DNA of 64,000 nt, taken from NCBI RefSeq assembly GCF_001663815.1, contig NZ_CP016027.1:434001-498000 (forward strand), given 5' to 3'. Positions 46,361 through 56,900 of the stretch are shown here, piece by piece. The notes beneath the pieces were generated by a model. The model had not been told where the DNA came from. It did not search any database and saw only the letters and a list, made by a program, of their open reading frames with translations. This DNA is from Halothiobacillus diazotrophicus. Lineage in GTDB: Bacteria; Pseudomonadota; Gammaproteobacteria; Halothiobacillales; Halothiobacillaceae. The position numbers and the translations under genes are program-made. Position 1 is the stretch's first letter, and each line of letters starts with the position of its first letter.

Positions 46361-49300
46361 TGCTGATACCCCGTGGTTCCGCGTTTTGCTGAAGATACGC
46401 ATCGAACTGTTCGAGTGCCTGATGCAGGACCGGAATTTCCCTCCAGATAGCGCCCATGTTGGCGGATTTGGCCGTTGTTTCGATTGAGGCGCAGGCTGCG
46501 GCAAGCTCCGTGGCACCAACCATCCTGCTCGATCCTTTCATCCGATGGGCGATCTGGACGATTTCCCTCGAGTCTCCCAGTTCAGCGTAATCGAGTAAAG
46601 AACGCATATCCGCATGAATATGCAGATGAAAGTTATCTAGAACGGCGCGCTGATCGGCCGCCCCAGGCACAATCAGATTCAGAACGGCGTGGTCGATGGG
46701 CTCGGGTGTCTCCGTTTTATCTGGGATCATTAGATGGGGTGCCGCCGCCGCCCCCGTCGTGGGGACCTCGTCGATCAGCCATTTTTTCAGATGTTTCCGT
46801 AGTTGAGCGAGATCGACCGGTTTGACCAGCAAGTCATCCATGCCGGCGGCCTGGCAGCACTCAATTTCATCGCTCAGGGCATTGGCTGTCCAGGCCAGAA
46901 CTGGTGTTCGCATCAATCCGCCTTTTTGCTCGAATTGGCGAAGGCGTCGGGTGAAGGCGTAGCCATCCATTTCTGGCATGTGACAATCAGTGATGATCAG
47001 GTTAAATCGGCCGGTCTGCCACATATCCAGCGCAGTTGCCCCATTTTCGGCCGTATCGACGTGCACGCCGAGAAGCTTGAGTTGACTCGCCAACAATTCA
47101 CGATTGATCGGATGGTCGTCGACTGCGAGGATGCGCGGTGCGGCTATGCCATCCGTGTACAGCGGTTCGATGGCACTGCGCGCCACTTCCGGGTGCAGGG
47201 TTTCGAGCGTTGAAGGTGGCTCATTTGCGATGGGCAGCGTCAGGGTGACCCGGAAGGTGGATCCCTTACCCGGTTCACTGATCAGATCCACCGTCCCGCC
47301 CATCAGTTCAGCCAATCGGCGGCTGATCGACAATCCAAGACCGGTACCGCCGTACATGCGAGCAGTGTCGGCAGTAGCCTGACGATAACGCTGGAACAGG
47401 TGTGCCTGATTCTCCTTGCGGATACCGATACCCGTATCCTTCACGGAAAATCGGATGGTCTCCTGTTTATCCGCGTGTTCGATCCGTTCGGCAAACAGTT
47501 CGATTTCCCCATGCGGGGTGAACTTGATGGCGTTGCTGACAAAGTTGTTCAGCACCTGAGACAGTCGCAGGGGGTCCACGATATGTGCCGGCGCGATGTG
47601 TTCGTCCAGATGCTGCCACAGTATCAGGTTCTTCGTACTGGCCACTCGTGAGTATGTGTTGACGACGTCCAGCAACAGTTGGGCGAGAGATACCGGTTGC
47701 GGGACCAGTTGTAGTTTTCCTGCCTGAATTTTCGACCAGTCGAGGATGTCGCTGACGATGCGCAGCAGATTGCGACCGGATTCCCAGGCGATGTTGAGGG
47801 TGGATTTCTGTTGGTTGTCCAGCCTACTCAGCGACAGCAGCTCCAGCATGCCGAGCATCCCCGTAAGTGGTGTACGGATTTCGTGGCTCATGGTGGCCAT
47901 AAATGAATCCTTTGCCTGGTTGGCCAGTTCCGCGCGCTCCTTGGCCTCGATCAGAACTTGCTCGGCACGCTTGCGCGTCGTGATGTCCTGAATAATGCCT
48001 GTAAAGTAGCGATCCGTGCCAATGACCATTTCGCTGATGGAAAACGTCATGGGAAATTCGGTCGAGTCCTTGCGTCGGCCTACGTATTCCTGCTCGTTGT
48101 TACCGATCCGCACATCGTCCGGGGTGATCAGGTCGTTGGGTTTCATGTCGGGGTTGTCACCAACACGTCGTGCAATGAATTGCGACAGATTCTGTCCGAT
48201 CGCTTCCCGACTTGAATAGCCGAATATCCGTTCGGCTGCCGGATTGAAGGTTTCGATGATGCCTGCGCTATTCACCGTGATGATCCCATCGACAACCGTG
48301 TCCAGAATAGTGCTGATCCGAGTGGCGCTATGCTGGGCTTTCGTTTCCGCATTCGCGCGGGCAAGGATTTCACGGCGAATCCCCACGAACAAGAGTCCCA
48401 ATATGAGTGTGGCTACGGCAAGTGTTGCCAGCAGTGCGATCAGCGTGATCTGGCGCTTCTGCGTCATGGCCGCCTCCCGTTCGGACAGGAGATTCAACTC
48501 AACCCGATCCATATGGTTGGTGAGCTGGCGAATCCGACGCATCGTTTCATTGCCATCTTCATCGGCAATCGCCTTAGAAGCCGTGGGTAGTCCCTCGGAC
48601 TCGAAAATGGTCCGATGTCGTTCCAGAAGCCCGATCCTGTGATCGATCAGTGGCCAAAGTTCGGCAAGGTTGTGGGTTTGTTCTGAATGATCTGCAACCA
48701 GTTCTTCCAGTTTTTGCCGATCAACGTAGAGTTGGGTAATGTCAGACTGATACTGTGCCTTGTATTTCTGTTTGCCTGTCAGCAGATAGCTTCTTTGCCC
48801 CGATTCGATATCGGAAATGGCACCATATAGCTCGCCGAGTCTGGAACGGATGATTTGCGTGTAGCCGACCAGTTTGGCGGACTGTTCATAGGCGACGCCG
48901 GTGCGATACGTGAAGCCCCCCATCAGGACAAGCACAATGAAGGTGCCCAGAAAACTCGCGATAATCTTGAGCTCCATCGAGGTGCGCTGAATTCGATGAC
49001 TGGTCCATCCGGCCCGGATTATCCCCAGTCCGATCAGGATGAATGCAATTGCGGTATTTACGGCGACAGGCGGCAATACCCGGTCGGTGACCAGTTCGCT
49101 GGCGTTCCACAGATATCCGAGGAAGGAAATCATGCCGATGGCGATGACGGTGACGGCCGTGGTCCACATCAGGGGGCGCTGCGATCGCACTGGGAGCGTC
49201 AGGAGCGCAATTCCGGTCAGTGTGAACACGACAGTGCTATAGGGCGACATCCGTCCCGGGATACGGTTGAAAGCACTAGCAGTATCGCGAAACAGCAGTT

Positions 49301-49649
49301 CGTCGATCCCGAGCTGCCAGCCGAACAGGTACTCTCCGAGGGTTGCGAGCCCCAGGATCGTGACGCAGAGGGCGAGCGTTTGGCCGAGTCGGATGTGTCT
49401 GCGTGAAGGGGAATCATTGAGTAACCAGAGAGCCAGGGCAGATAGGATCAGACCGATGGCGGTATTCGCCTTCATTTCCACGGCGCCGGGCAGCACGCTT
49501 TTGAGGAGCGGGATGTCGAATGCCCATCCGTATAGAACGATGATTCCCAGCACAAGGGTGGTCATCGCGGCATAATTTGGGAAATTTTTGGGGCCAGCCT
49601 CGGATTTCATTAGCGCCGGTACCATCGTGGGTGGGTTGACGTTTTCCAC
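46347..49649 (-). CDS. BvgS-like hybrid sensor histidine kinase (CHASE3-PAS-HK-REC-HPt)
   Basis: An 1100-residue membrane hybrid kinase. Seven hydrophobic segments (about 28-248) are followed by a CHASE3-type periplasmic domain (about 252-398, SDIESGQRSYLLTGKQKY), another membrane helix (400-424), PAS (about 440-560, ending IIQDITTRKRAE), HisKA with His589 (MSHEIRTPLTGM), HATPase (NNFVSNAIKFTPHG, DTGIGIRKE, GGTGLGLSI), receiver with Asp888 (IITDCHMPEMDGY) and C-terminal HPt with His1035 (IAHRMKGSS). The complete His-Asp-His relay probably feeds the overlapping REC-EAL protein. The signal is unknown. Confidence 0.94.
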   Translation of the reverse strand: MENVNPPTMVPALMKSEAGPKNFPNYAAMTTLVLGIIVLYGWAFDIPLLKSVLPGAVEMKANTAIGLILSALALWLLNDSPSRRHIRLGQTLALCVTILGLATLGEYLFGWQLGIDELLFRDTASAFNRIPGRMSPYSTVVFTLTGIALLTLPVRSQRPLMWTTAVTVIAIGMISFLGYLWNASELVTDRVLPPVAVNTAIAFILIGLGIIRAGWTSHRIQRTSMELKIIASFLGTFIVLVLMGGFTYRTGVAYEQSAKLVGYTQIIRSRLGELYGAISDIESGQRSYLLTGKQKYKAQYQSDITQLYVDRQKLEELVADHSEQTHNLAELWPLIDHRIGLLERHRTIFESEGLPTASKAIADEDGNETMRRIRQLTNHMDRVELNLLSEREAAMTQKRQITLIALLATLAVATLILGLLFVGIRREILARANAETKAQHSATRISTILDTVVDGIITVNSAGIIETFNPAAERIFGYSSREAIGQNLSQFIARRVGDNPDMKPNDLITPDDVRIGNNEQEYVGRRKDSTEFPMTFSISEMVIGTDRYFTGIIQDITTRKRAEQVLIEAKERAELANQAKDSFMATMSHEIRTPLTGMLGMLELLSLSRLDNQQKSTLNIAWESGRNLLRIVSDILDWSKIQAGKLQLVPQPVSLAQLLLDVVNTYSRVASTKNLILWQHLDEHIAPAHIVDPLRLSQVLNNFVSNAIKFTPHGEIELFAERIEHADKQETIRFSVKDTGIGIRKENQAHLFQRYRQATADTARMYGGTGLGLSISRRLAELMGGTVDLISEPGKGSTFRVTLTLPIANEPPSTLETLHPEVARSAIEPLYTDGIAAPRILAVDDHPINRELLASQLKLLGVHVDTAENGATALDMWQTGRFNLIITDCHMPEMDGYAFTRRLRQFEQKGGLMRTPVLAWTANALSDEIECCQAAGMDDLLVKPVDLAQLRKHLKKWLIDEVPTTGAAAAPHLMIPDKTETPEPIDHAVLNLIVPGAADQRAVLDNFHLHIHADMRSLLDYAELGDSREIVQIAHRMKGSSRMVGATELAAACASIETTAKSANMGAIWREIPVLHQALEQFDAYLQQNAEPRGISSECP

Positions 49650-50196
49650 GGTGCTTCTTGTCTCTCCCTTGGCTGGTTTTTTGCCAATGTAATTCTTTTT
49701 ATTTCAGCCGAGTGGGTGTAATTAGCAGTGAAATGGATAGCGTTGCTTTATTTGAGCGAGTTCAATCGGAATAACTTACGTCAGTTACTCAATTATCTTA
49801 TTCTGGTTTCATGAAACAGATTAAGCAATGATATTCGTTGTGCTTATATAATAATATTCTTATGCTTGATCGCGGATTTCAGTGATTGACTCGGTCAGTC
49901 GTACGCTCAAAGTAGCGAGGAAATGAGGTCAGGTATTTACTGTAGATTATCTTAGACAACGGTAATACTGCCTTTGGTATATGCATGTACCATAGGCCGC
50001 AGCAGTCAAATGTCCTGTCTAAACCACAGGCAAGGTGACATTTTGCCAATTCATCCTAGCGGGATGTGTCATCATTCTGGGCTATGAACGTCTTGGCTTT
50101 TTTGCCAAGTGCAGGCATTCTTTCCGTACGTTCTCAAGTATGGATGTGAGATAGGGTTGCTCAAGATCATGCATCAAATGGACGATTTTCAATAAG
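49650..50196. other. intergenic region with palindromic elements, no gene
   Basis: A 547-base AT-rich gap between divergent genes. An imperfect 16-base palindrome GGTATATGCATGTACC (49976-49991, one mismatched pair) lies near its middle. Further right, CATCC-TAGCG-GGATG with flanking TGACA and TGTCA can fold as an interrupted hairpin. No known riboswitch, including the c-di-GMP classes, was recognised. It must contain the kinase promoter and that of the solute-binding protein gene. Confidence 0.5.
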
Positions 50197-51105
50197 ATGC
50201 CAGGCCTTGCTGCTCGCGGGTTGCTCGTTCTGGCCGCGCTGGCGTTGCTCGCAGGTTCATCATACCTCGGCTACCGCTTTGTATCTGACGTTTCTCAGGA
50301 TGAAATTCGTATCTCCTCGAATCCCTGGGTTGGATTCACACCGTTTATCTATGCCCAGGAGAAAGGCTGGCTGGACGACACACCGTTTCATTTCGTCTGG
50401 CAGGTGGATCTGACCGAGAACGTACGACTATTCGAACGGGGCTTTACTCAGGGGTTCACTGCCACGCAGTACGAGATGTTGCATGCCCAGGATCATGCCA
50501 AACTGAAGCCGGTATTTTTGATTGATCGTTCCGACGGTGCTGACGTCATCCTCTCGAACAGGACACTACCCGAGCTCAAGGTGATCAAACTGCCAATCAC
50601 CGTGTATCTGGAGCGGGGGTCTCTGCAATCCGATATCTTTCACGCCTTCACCCGTGAAAACCATTTGGATGGCGTTGATTTCGAATTGTTGAATGCGGCT
50701 CAGAAGTCCATGACCGAAATCCAGCCGGGTGACGCCCCCCTCATCCTGATTTCTTATGCGCCTTATGCGTCTCAAATCATGGAAAATGGTTTCAAAATCA
50801 TTGCTTCAACGCATACCCTGACGTCGTTCAATGTCATAGACGCACTTTTTGTCGACAAAGACATCATTTCGGCGGAACTGGACCAATTCCTGAAGCTGAA
50901 ACAAATTTACATCCGTGCCGTGCATGCGTTGCAACAGGATCCCGAAGCATACTATGAAACGATTCATGGATACCTAGAGGGGCAAACCTATGCGCAATTC
51001 ATGCAAAGTACGCGTGAGATCGAGTGGTTCGTTCAACCGCCCGGTAAGCTGATTTTGCAACAATTACGCGCCCAGGGGGTCGAGACGGATCAGTTATTGC
51101 CATGA
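50197..51105 (+). CDS. NMT1/SsuA-like periplasmic solute-binding protein
   Basis: A 302-residue binding protein. A hydrophobic N-terminus (LLVLAALALLAGSSYLGYRF) serves as signal or membrane anchor. The mature part follows the NMT1/THI5 and nitrate-taurine binding families: IRISSNPWVGFTPFIYAQEKGWLDD, then FERGFTQGFTATQYEML. No lipobox is seen. There are no permease or ATPase genes; instead the stop overlaps the next gene, a membrane GGDEF-EAL protein, by four bases. It is therefore probably a ligand sensor for that protein rather than a transport component, comparable in logic to NspS-MbaA of Vibrio cholerae. The ligand is unknown. Confidence 0.83.
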   Translation: MPGLAARGLLVLAALALLAGSSYLGYRFVSDVSQDEIRISSNPWVGFTPFIYAQEKGWLDDTPFHFVWQVDLTENVRLFERGFTQGFTATQYEMLHAQDHAKLKPVFLIDRSDGADVILSNRTLPELKVIKLPITVYLERGSLQSDIFHAFTRENHLDGVDFELLNAAQKSMTEIQPGDAPLILISYAPYASQIMENGFKIIASTHTLTSFNVIDALFVDKDIISAELDQFLKLKQIYIRAVHALQQDPEAYYETIHGYLEGQTYAQFMQSTREIEWFVQPPGKLILQQLRAQGVETDQLLP

Positions 51106-53600
51106 AGGTCCATCGACTTGCGTTGTTTGGTATTGGTTTCATCGGGGTGGTCATTATCGCTCTGTCCATGGCCTTCTATTACATAGAACGTATGGTAACG
51201 CTTAACGCGGTTGCCGATGGATTGAACCAGAACCTGTATTACGTAGAAAACGATCTCAAACGTGTTCTGCAGACCAATCGGTTTTCGGATATCCAGGAAA
51301 CGCTGGATCAGGCGGTTGGTGTAAACAAGTCACTCGCCGAGCTGTCTCTTTCCCTGGATGGACGCCATCTGACGTATTCCTCGTCCCGAGCCCGAATAGG
51401 TCAAGAGCTTCATGGTAATTACGTCTCTGTTGCACAGTTGTACAAGGGCATAGTCGAGTACAAGGATGCGTTGTTCAGGACATCATTGACCTATTACGAT
51501 GGCGAGCACAAAAAGCAGGCTTGGCTGTTCGCCGGCATCGATAAGGATTACGTATTCGGTCGCATGAATCAGGTTGCCATCATGTATGGCATCGGTTTGT
51601 TCATCGCATTGGCATTGATGAGCGGTCTTGTTTTCGAGCTTGTCCGTCGAGCCATTGTGATTCCCCTGGAGCACATGGCACATAAGGTCCGATCCGCATC
51701 GGTGAAGACCAAAGATTTTTTTATTCAAGAGTTCGCCGATCTCGATAGAACGTTGAGCGAAACATTCCTATCCCTGCATCAGCAACACAGCGACTTGAAG
51801 ACTGCCTACGAGAACGCGCGCTACCTTGATGGCATTTTGCGGACGATTGCGGACGTCAACCAGGTATTGATCACTGCCAAGACTGTGGATGAGTTGATGG
51901 TCAAGAGCACCGAGCGCTTGGCAAGCCACCCGGGTAATGCATTCTGCTGGATCGGACTTGCCCGACAAGGTGTCATTGAACTGAGTGCCTGTTCTAACGC
52001 AGATGCGACGATCGACCTCCAACCCCATCAGATTCTTGCCGTTCTTGATGCCGATGAGTCCCTTGATCCGGTGGTGAATGCGTTCCGTCTTGGTAAGGCA
52101 AAATTTGCCGAGCAACTTTCCGTTCCTGACGGGGAAGAAGAAATGCGGGCTATCTGGCGAACAATAGCCCAGCAAGCAGGCTACGGTGCGTTCGTCGCCT
52201 TGCCCCTTCGGCCCAGCGTGCATGAGGATCCGATCGGGGTCCTCGGACTGTATACGCATCGTGAGGCGGGTTTTGATCTCAAGGAAATCTCCATGCTGGA
52301 AGATCTTTCCGGCGATATCGCCTTCGCTATCCAGGCCTTTGAACGTCGGGTTCAGTTGGAACACCATCTGACGACGGACTCCAACACGGGTTTGCCCAAT
52401 CGTGTTGCCTTGATCGAGTATCTGAACCGCTCCTCCAGCGGACTGCTGGCCATCATCAATATCGACCGTTTCAGTGACATCAATGCCGTGTACGGCATCA
52501 CGATCGGTGACGCCTTGCTGGTTGCTTATGCCCAGTGGTTATTGCGGATGATTGCTCCGTTGAAAAACGTCACTCTGTACAAGTTGGGCGGAGACGAATT
52601 CGCACTCCTCCAGACCGATGCTCATCAGATCGAACCATTCCGAAAATTTCTGGATCACCTGGTCGTCGAAACGGCCCGGTCTTCGTTCACTCTCGCAGAT
52701 ATTGACGTCATCATGACGGTAAGTATCGGCATGGCGTATGTATCTGATCAGGGGTTGCCTCATGCGACCGCGGCATTGAAGCAGGCGAAAATGTCCCATC
52801 AGAGCGTTCGGATCTATGAAGGCGCATCATCGACTCAGGAGCAGGAGAACAACATTGCCTGGTACAAGCGCATCAAGCAGGCTATCGAGCAGTCGCGCAT
52901 TGTTCCTTATTACCAGCCCATCGTTGATAACAAGACGCGCAGGATCGTCAAATATGAGGCCCTGATGAGGTTGATCGAGACAGACGGACAGATCGTCAGT
53001 CCGTACGTTTTCCTGGAAATTGCCAAGAAAACCAAGTTGTACACGCATCTGACCCGCATGATGATCGATCAGGTCTTTAATGAACTGCAACGCTGCGCCT
53101 TACCGATCAGCGTCAATCTGTCCGCCGAGGATTTGTCGGATGACAAATTGGCCGATTATCTGGAACATCAGATTTCTCTGCGACAAATCGGGAGTCGACT
53201 GATTTTCGAAATTCTGGAGAGCGAGGGGATTCACAACTATGAATCCGTGCGGGCGTTCATCCTGCGCTTCAAGTCCTTGGGCTGTCAGTTCGCCATCGAC
53301 GATTTCGGGGCGGGATATTCCAACTTCGATCACCTGATCAAGTTGAATATGGACGTTTTGAAAATCGACGGCAGTCTCATACGCAATCTCCCGCATGATC
53401 GTAATACCCAGATTATCGTCAAGCATATCTGCGATTTCGCGCATGAAATGGGCGTGACCACCGTCGCTGAGTTCGTGACCAATGAGGCGATTTACAAGTG
53501 GGTCGTTCGTTTCGGTATCGATACCTCGCAGGGGTATTATTTCTATGAGCCGGCGGCTGACTTGCCTGTCCGCGATGAGATCGAGTCGTCGGCGCTTTAG
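51102..53600 (+). CDS. membrane GAF-GGDEF-EAL protein paired with the binding protein
   Basis: An 832-residue c-di-GMP enzyme. TM1 (5-27) and TM2 (158-180) bound a periplasmic sensor of about 130 residues. A cytoplasmic helical linker and a GAF domain (about 245-415) lead to GGDEF (about 420-575, signature LGGDEF at 495-500) and EAL (about 590-830, Glu619 in YEALMRL, SVNLSAEDL, IDDFGAGYSNFDHL, LKIDGSLI, VAEFVTNE). Both motif sets are intact, so net synthesis or hydrolysis cannot be told. ATGA overlap with the binding-protein gene implies coupled expression and probably a sensory complex at the periplasmic domain. Confidence 0.92.
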   Translation: MKVHRLALFGIGFIGVVIIALSMAFYYIERMVTLNAVADGLNQNLYYVENDLKRVLQTNRFSDIQETLDQAVGVNKSLAELSLSLDGRHLTYSSSRARIGQELHGNYVSVAQLYKGIVEYKDALFRTSLTYYDGEHKKQAWLFAGIDKDYVFGRMNQVAIMYGIGLFIALALMSGLVFELVRRAIVIPLEHMAHKVRSASVKTKDFFIQEFADLDRTLSETFLSLHQQHSDLKTAYENARYLDGILRTIADVNQVLITAKTVDELMVKSTERLASHPGNAFCWIGLARQGVIELSACSNADATIDLQPHQILAVLDADESLDPVVNAFRLGKAKFAEQLSVPDGEEEMRAIWRTIAQQAGYGAFVALPLRPSVHEDPIGVLGLYTHREAGFDLKEISMLEDLSGDIAFAIQAFERRVQLEHHLTTDSNTGLPNRVALIEYLNRSSSGLLAIINIDRFSDINAVYGITIGDALLVAYAQWLLRMIAPLKNVTLYKLGGDEFALLQTDAHQIEPFRKFLDHLVVETARSSFTLADIDVIMTVSIGMAYVSDQGLPHATAALKQAKMSHQSVRIYEGASSTQEQENNIAWYKRIKQAIEQSRIVPYYQPIVDNKTRRIVKYEALMRLIETDGQIVSPYVFLEIAKKTKLYTHLTRMMIDQVFNELQRCALPISVNLSAEDLSDDKLADYLEHQISLRQIGSRLIFEILESEGIHNYESVRAFILRFKSLGCQFAIDDFGAGYSNFDHLIKLNMDVLKIDGSLIRNLPHDRNTQIIVKHICDFAHEMGVTTVAEFVTNEAIYKWVVRFGIDTSQGYYFYEPAADLPVRDEIESSAL

Positions 53601-53919
53601 GTCTTCTCGATCTTCCCGATCTTGCATCTGTGCGCCCGCCCTGCCGGCCCGTTCGAGGATGGCGCGCGTAGACAATCGATTGGTACCTGTATTGCGGACT
53701 CAGGAGTGGATTCCTGGTTGAGGCGCCTCCATTGGGATCAACGAGTTGCTCGGATTTCTCACGAAGATCAGCTATTGTCCGATATAGGCGCTATTCGCAG
53801 AAAAATCAGTTTTGCGAACGTTCAAGTGTATTTCTGACGATTGGTCAGCGTCTTGCCGCTGTTCGGTATCCGGCGGCAATCCGAATACGTTTTGAGCGAT
53901 TGGACCAGGAGAGAGGGTG
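53601..53919. other. intergenic region, no gene supported
   Basis: About 320 bases between two same-strand signalling genes. The small frames here lack family features, and no clear terminator or promoter was found. AGGAGAGAGGGTG at its right end is the ribosome site of the next gene. Confidence 0.5.
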
Positions 53920-56900
53920 ATGGACAATACTCGATCGCGATTTGGCAACATCGTTCTGCAATCGGTGCTGGATGCGAGCCTCGATGCTGCAGTGATTATT
54001 GCAGAGGACGGCCGCATCCTTGAAGCGAATCGGACGGCGATCGCGCGCTACGGATACTCGCGGGATGAACTGCTCGGCATGAATGTGTCTCAGTTGAGTG
54101 CCGACGATCATCGCGATTTCGTGCGTCCCAAATTGCGTGAGCTGATGGCGCGTGGCGAGATATTCGAGTGGCAGCATCGCACCAAGAATGGTATCGAGAT
54201 ACCTGTCGAGATTTACGCACAACCGCTCGACCTGGAAGGGGAGACGGTCATCTTCTCGAATGTTCGAGATATTCGTCGTCGCAAGAAAATTCAGAATGAG
54301 TTGGCCGAGCAGAAGCATTTTCTGGAGCGCATACTCGATACGGAGCCCGGTACCGTCTATATTTTCGACCTGGAACGACAGCAAAACGTTTATGTCAATC
54401 GCCACTGGTTCGCCTTGTTCGGCTACACGCCCGAGGAAACACAGGATCTTGGTTCCTGGTTTCTCGCTCTGTTTCACCCAGACGATTTACCGAGAATCCG
54501 GCAGCATCACGAGGCTTGGCCGTATGCGACTAGCGATGAGGTGCGTCGCATTGAGTTTCGAGTGCGCAACAAATCCGGCGAATGGCTCTGGTTAAACGCC
54601 CGCGAAACGCCGTTTACCCGGAATGAAGACGGAGTCGTGACGCAGATCCTGGGTATCGCCCATGACATCACACCCCGCATACTCCTCGAGAATGAGCGCG
54701 AACTGTTCGTATCCCTGGCGAATAACAGCCAGGAGTTCATCGGTATCGCAGATCTGGAACTTCGCCCGGTTTATGCCAATCCCGCCGGTTTGAGCCTGAT
54801 CGGTTTACCCGATCTCGATGCGCTGAAAATGATTCGTATGCAGGACTTTTTCTTTACGGAAGATCAGCGATTCATTACCGAAGATTTTCTCCCTGCCGTG
54901 ATCCGAGAAGGCGGGCGGGAGGTCGAGATCCGGATGCGGCATTTCCAGACCGGGGCAGCGATCTGGGTACTCTACAACGTCTTCATGATTTACGACATGC
55001 ACGGTCAACCGGCGGGTCTTGCCATCCTGAGTCGCAATATCCACGAACGGAAACGCTGGGAGACGCTGCTTAAGGGGCAAACACAAATTTTGGAAATGAT
55101 CGCGAGTGGATTACCGCTCGCGGAAACGCTCGATCGATTGGTTCGACTGATCGAATCCCAGTCGCCCGGCATGTTGGGATCGATCCTGTTGCTTGATCCG
55201 GATGGGATCCATGTGCGTCATGGTGCGGCGCCGAGTTTGCCTGCGGCATTCACCAACGCGGTGGATGGCCAGCCGATTGGACCGGAGGCGGGTTCTTGCG
55301 GTACTGCGGCTTATCGCAAGGTGGCTGTCTATGTCGAGGACATCGCCACGGATCCCCTATGGGCGCAATATCGGGATGCGGCATTGCCTCATGGTTTGCA
55401 TGCCTGCTGGTCAACGCCGATCATCGACGGGCGCGATCGTGTACTCGGAACGTTCGCCATGTACTACCGGCAACCGGGTTTGCCGACGCCGGAGCATCTG
55501 GCCCTGATCGCCACCACGACGCACATTGCCCAGATCGCAATTAGCCGATACAACAGCGAATCCGAACTCCGATTGAATGAGGAGCGGCTCCGCTTGGCAC
55601 TCACGGTCGCCAATCAGGCCTGGTTCGATATCAACGTGCAGACCGGCGCTGCGATCGTCAGCGAAGACTATGCCGGGATGATCGGGTTCAGCAATGAAGA
55701 ATTCAAACCGTCTGTACCTGACTGGCTAGCCAATGTGCACCCTTCGGATCGGGCTCAGGTTGCCGAAGCTTTTCAACGTTGTATCGACACCGGCGGCCCC
55801 GTCTCCGTGGAGTATCGAAGACGTACCAAGATGGGCGATTGGCTTTGGATGCGGTCGATCGGAAAGATTGTGGCCCGAGATTCGTCAGGCAATGCCCTGA
55901 GAATGATTGGCATTTTCATGGATATTTCTCAGCAGAAACGTGCCGACGAAAAGATTCGACGGATGACGCAACTGTATGCAGCCTTGAGTCAATGCAATCA
56001 GGCCATTGTTCGATGTAACTCCGAAGAAGAGCTGTTCCCACAGATTTGTCGCGATGCGGTCGATTACGGTGGAATGACGTTGGCATGGATCGGGAAGCTC
56101 GATCCCATGGAGGCACGGGTGATTCCGGTGGCTGCTTACGGCAGTGGCCAGGCTTTTCTGCAAGGACTCGACGTGACAACCGATGGTCAGCTGGCGACGG
56201 GCAGAGGGCCGACCGGGATCGCGGTTCGGGAAAAGCGGCCTTACTGGTGTCAGGATTTTCGTAACGATCCCGCGCTGGCGCCCTGGCGGGATCGGGCGGC
56301 TGAATACGGGTGGCAATCCATGGCCTCCTTGCCGCTCTATCGGCGTGGGAATATCGTTGGCGCCTTGATCGTCTATTCCGATGCCTTGGCAACCTTCGAC
56401 GAACCGGCCCAGCGTCTGCTTGAAGAAATGGCCATGGATATCAGCTTTGCCCTGGATCGATTCGTTGGCGAACAGGAGCGCCGCCTTGCCGAGGAGGCAT
56501 TGCGCGTCAGTGAGCAGCATTTGCGAACGATTGTCGAAACCGAACCGGAATGCGTGAAGGTCGTTGGTCGGGATGGGGCGCTTATCGAGATGAACCAGGC
56601 CGGGCTCAGAATGCTGGAAGTCGATTCCATCGACGATGTCCGCGAACGCGGGCTGCTCGAATTCGTCGCGCCAGAGTATCGGGACGATTTCCTGGGATTG
56701 CATCAACGCGTGCTCGAGGGTGATTCCGGCACACTGGAGTTCGAAATCATCGGTGCCAAAGGGACGCGGCGCTGGTTGGGCACGCATGCCGCACCCATGC
56801 GCGATGCACAGGGTGGGGTGTCTGCGCTGCTGGGCATTACGCGAGACATCACCGAGCACAAGTCCGCCCGTGAGCAGATTCAGTATATGGCGAACTACGA

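Noticed and set aside
49650-50196. A c-di-GMP or TPP riboswitch ahead of the solute-binding protein gene
   Set aside because: The conserved core sequences of the known riboswitch classes could not be found; only unassigned inverted repeats are present.
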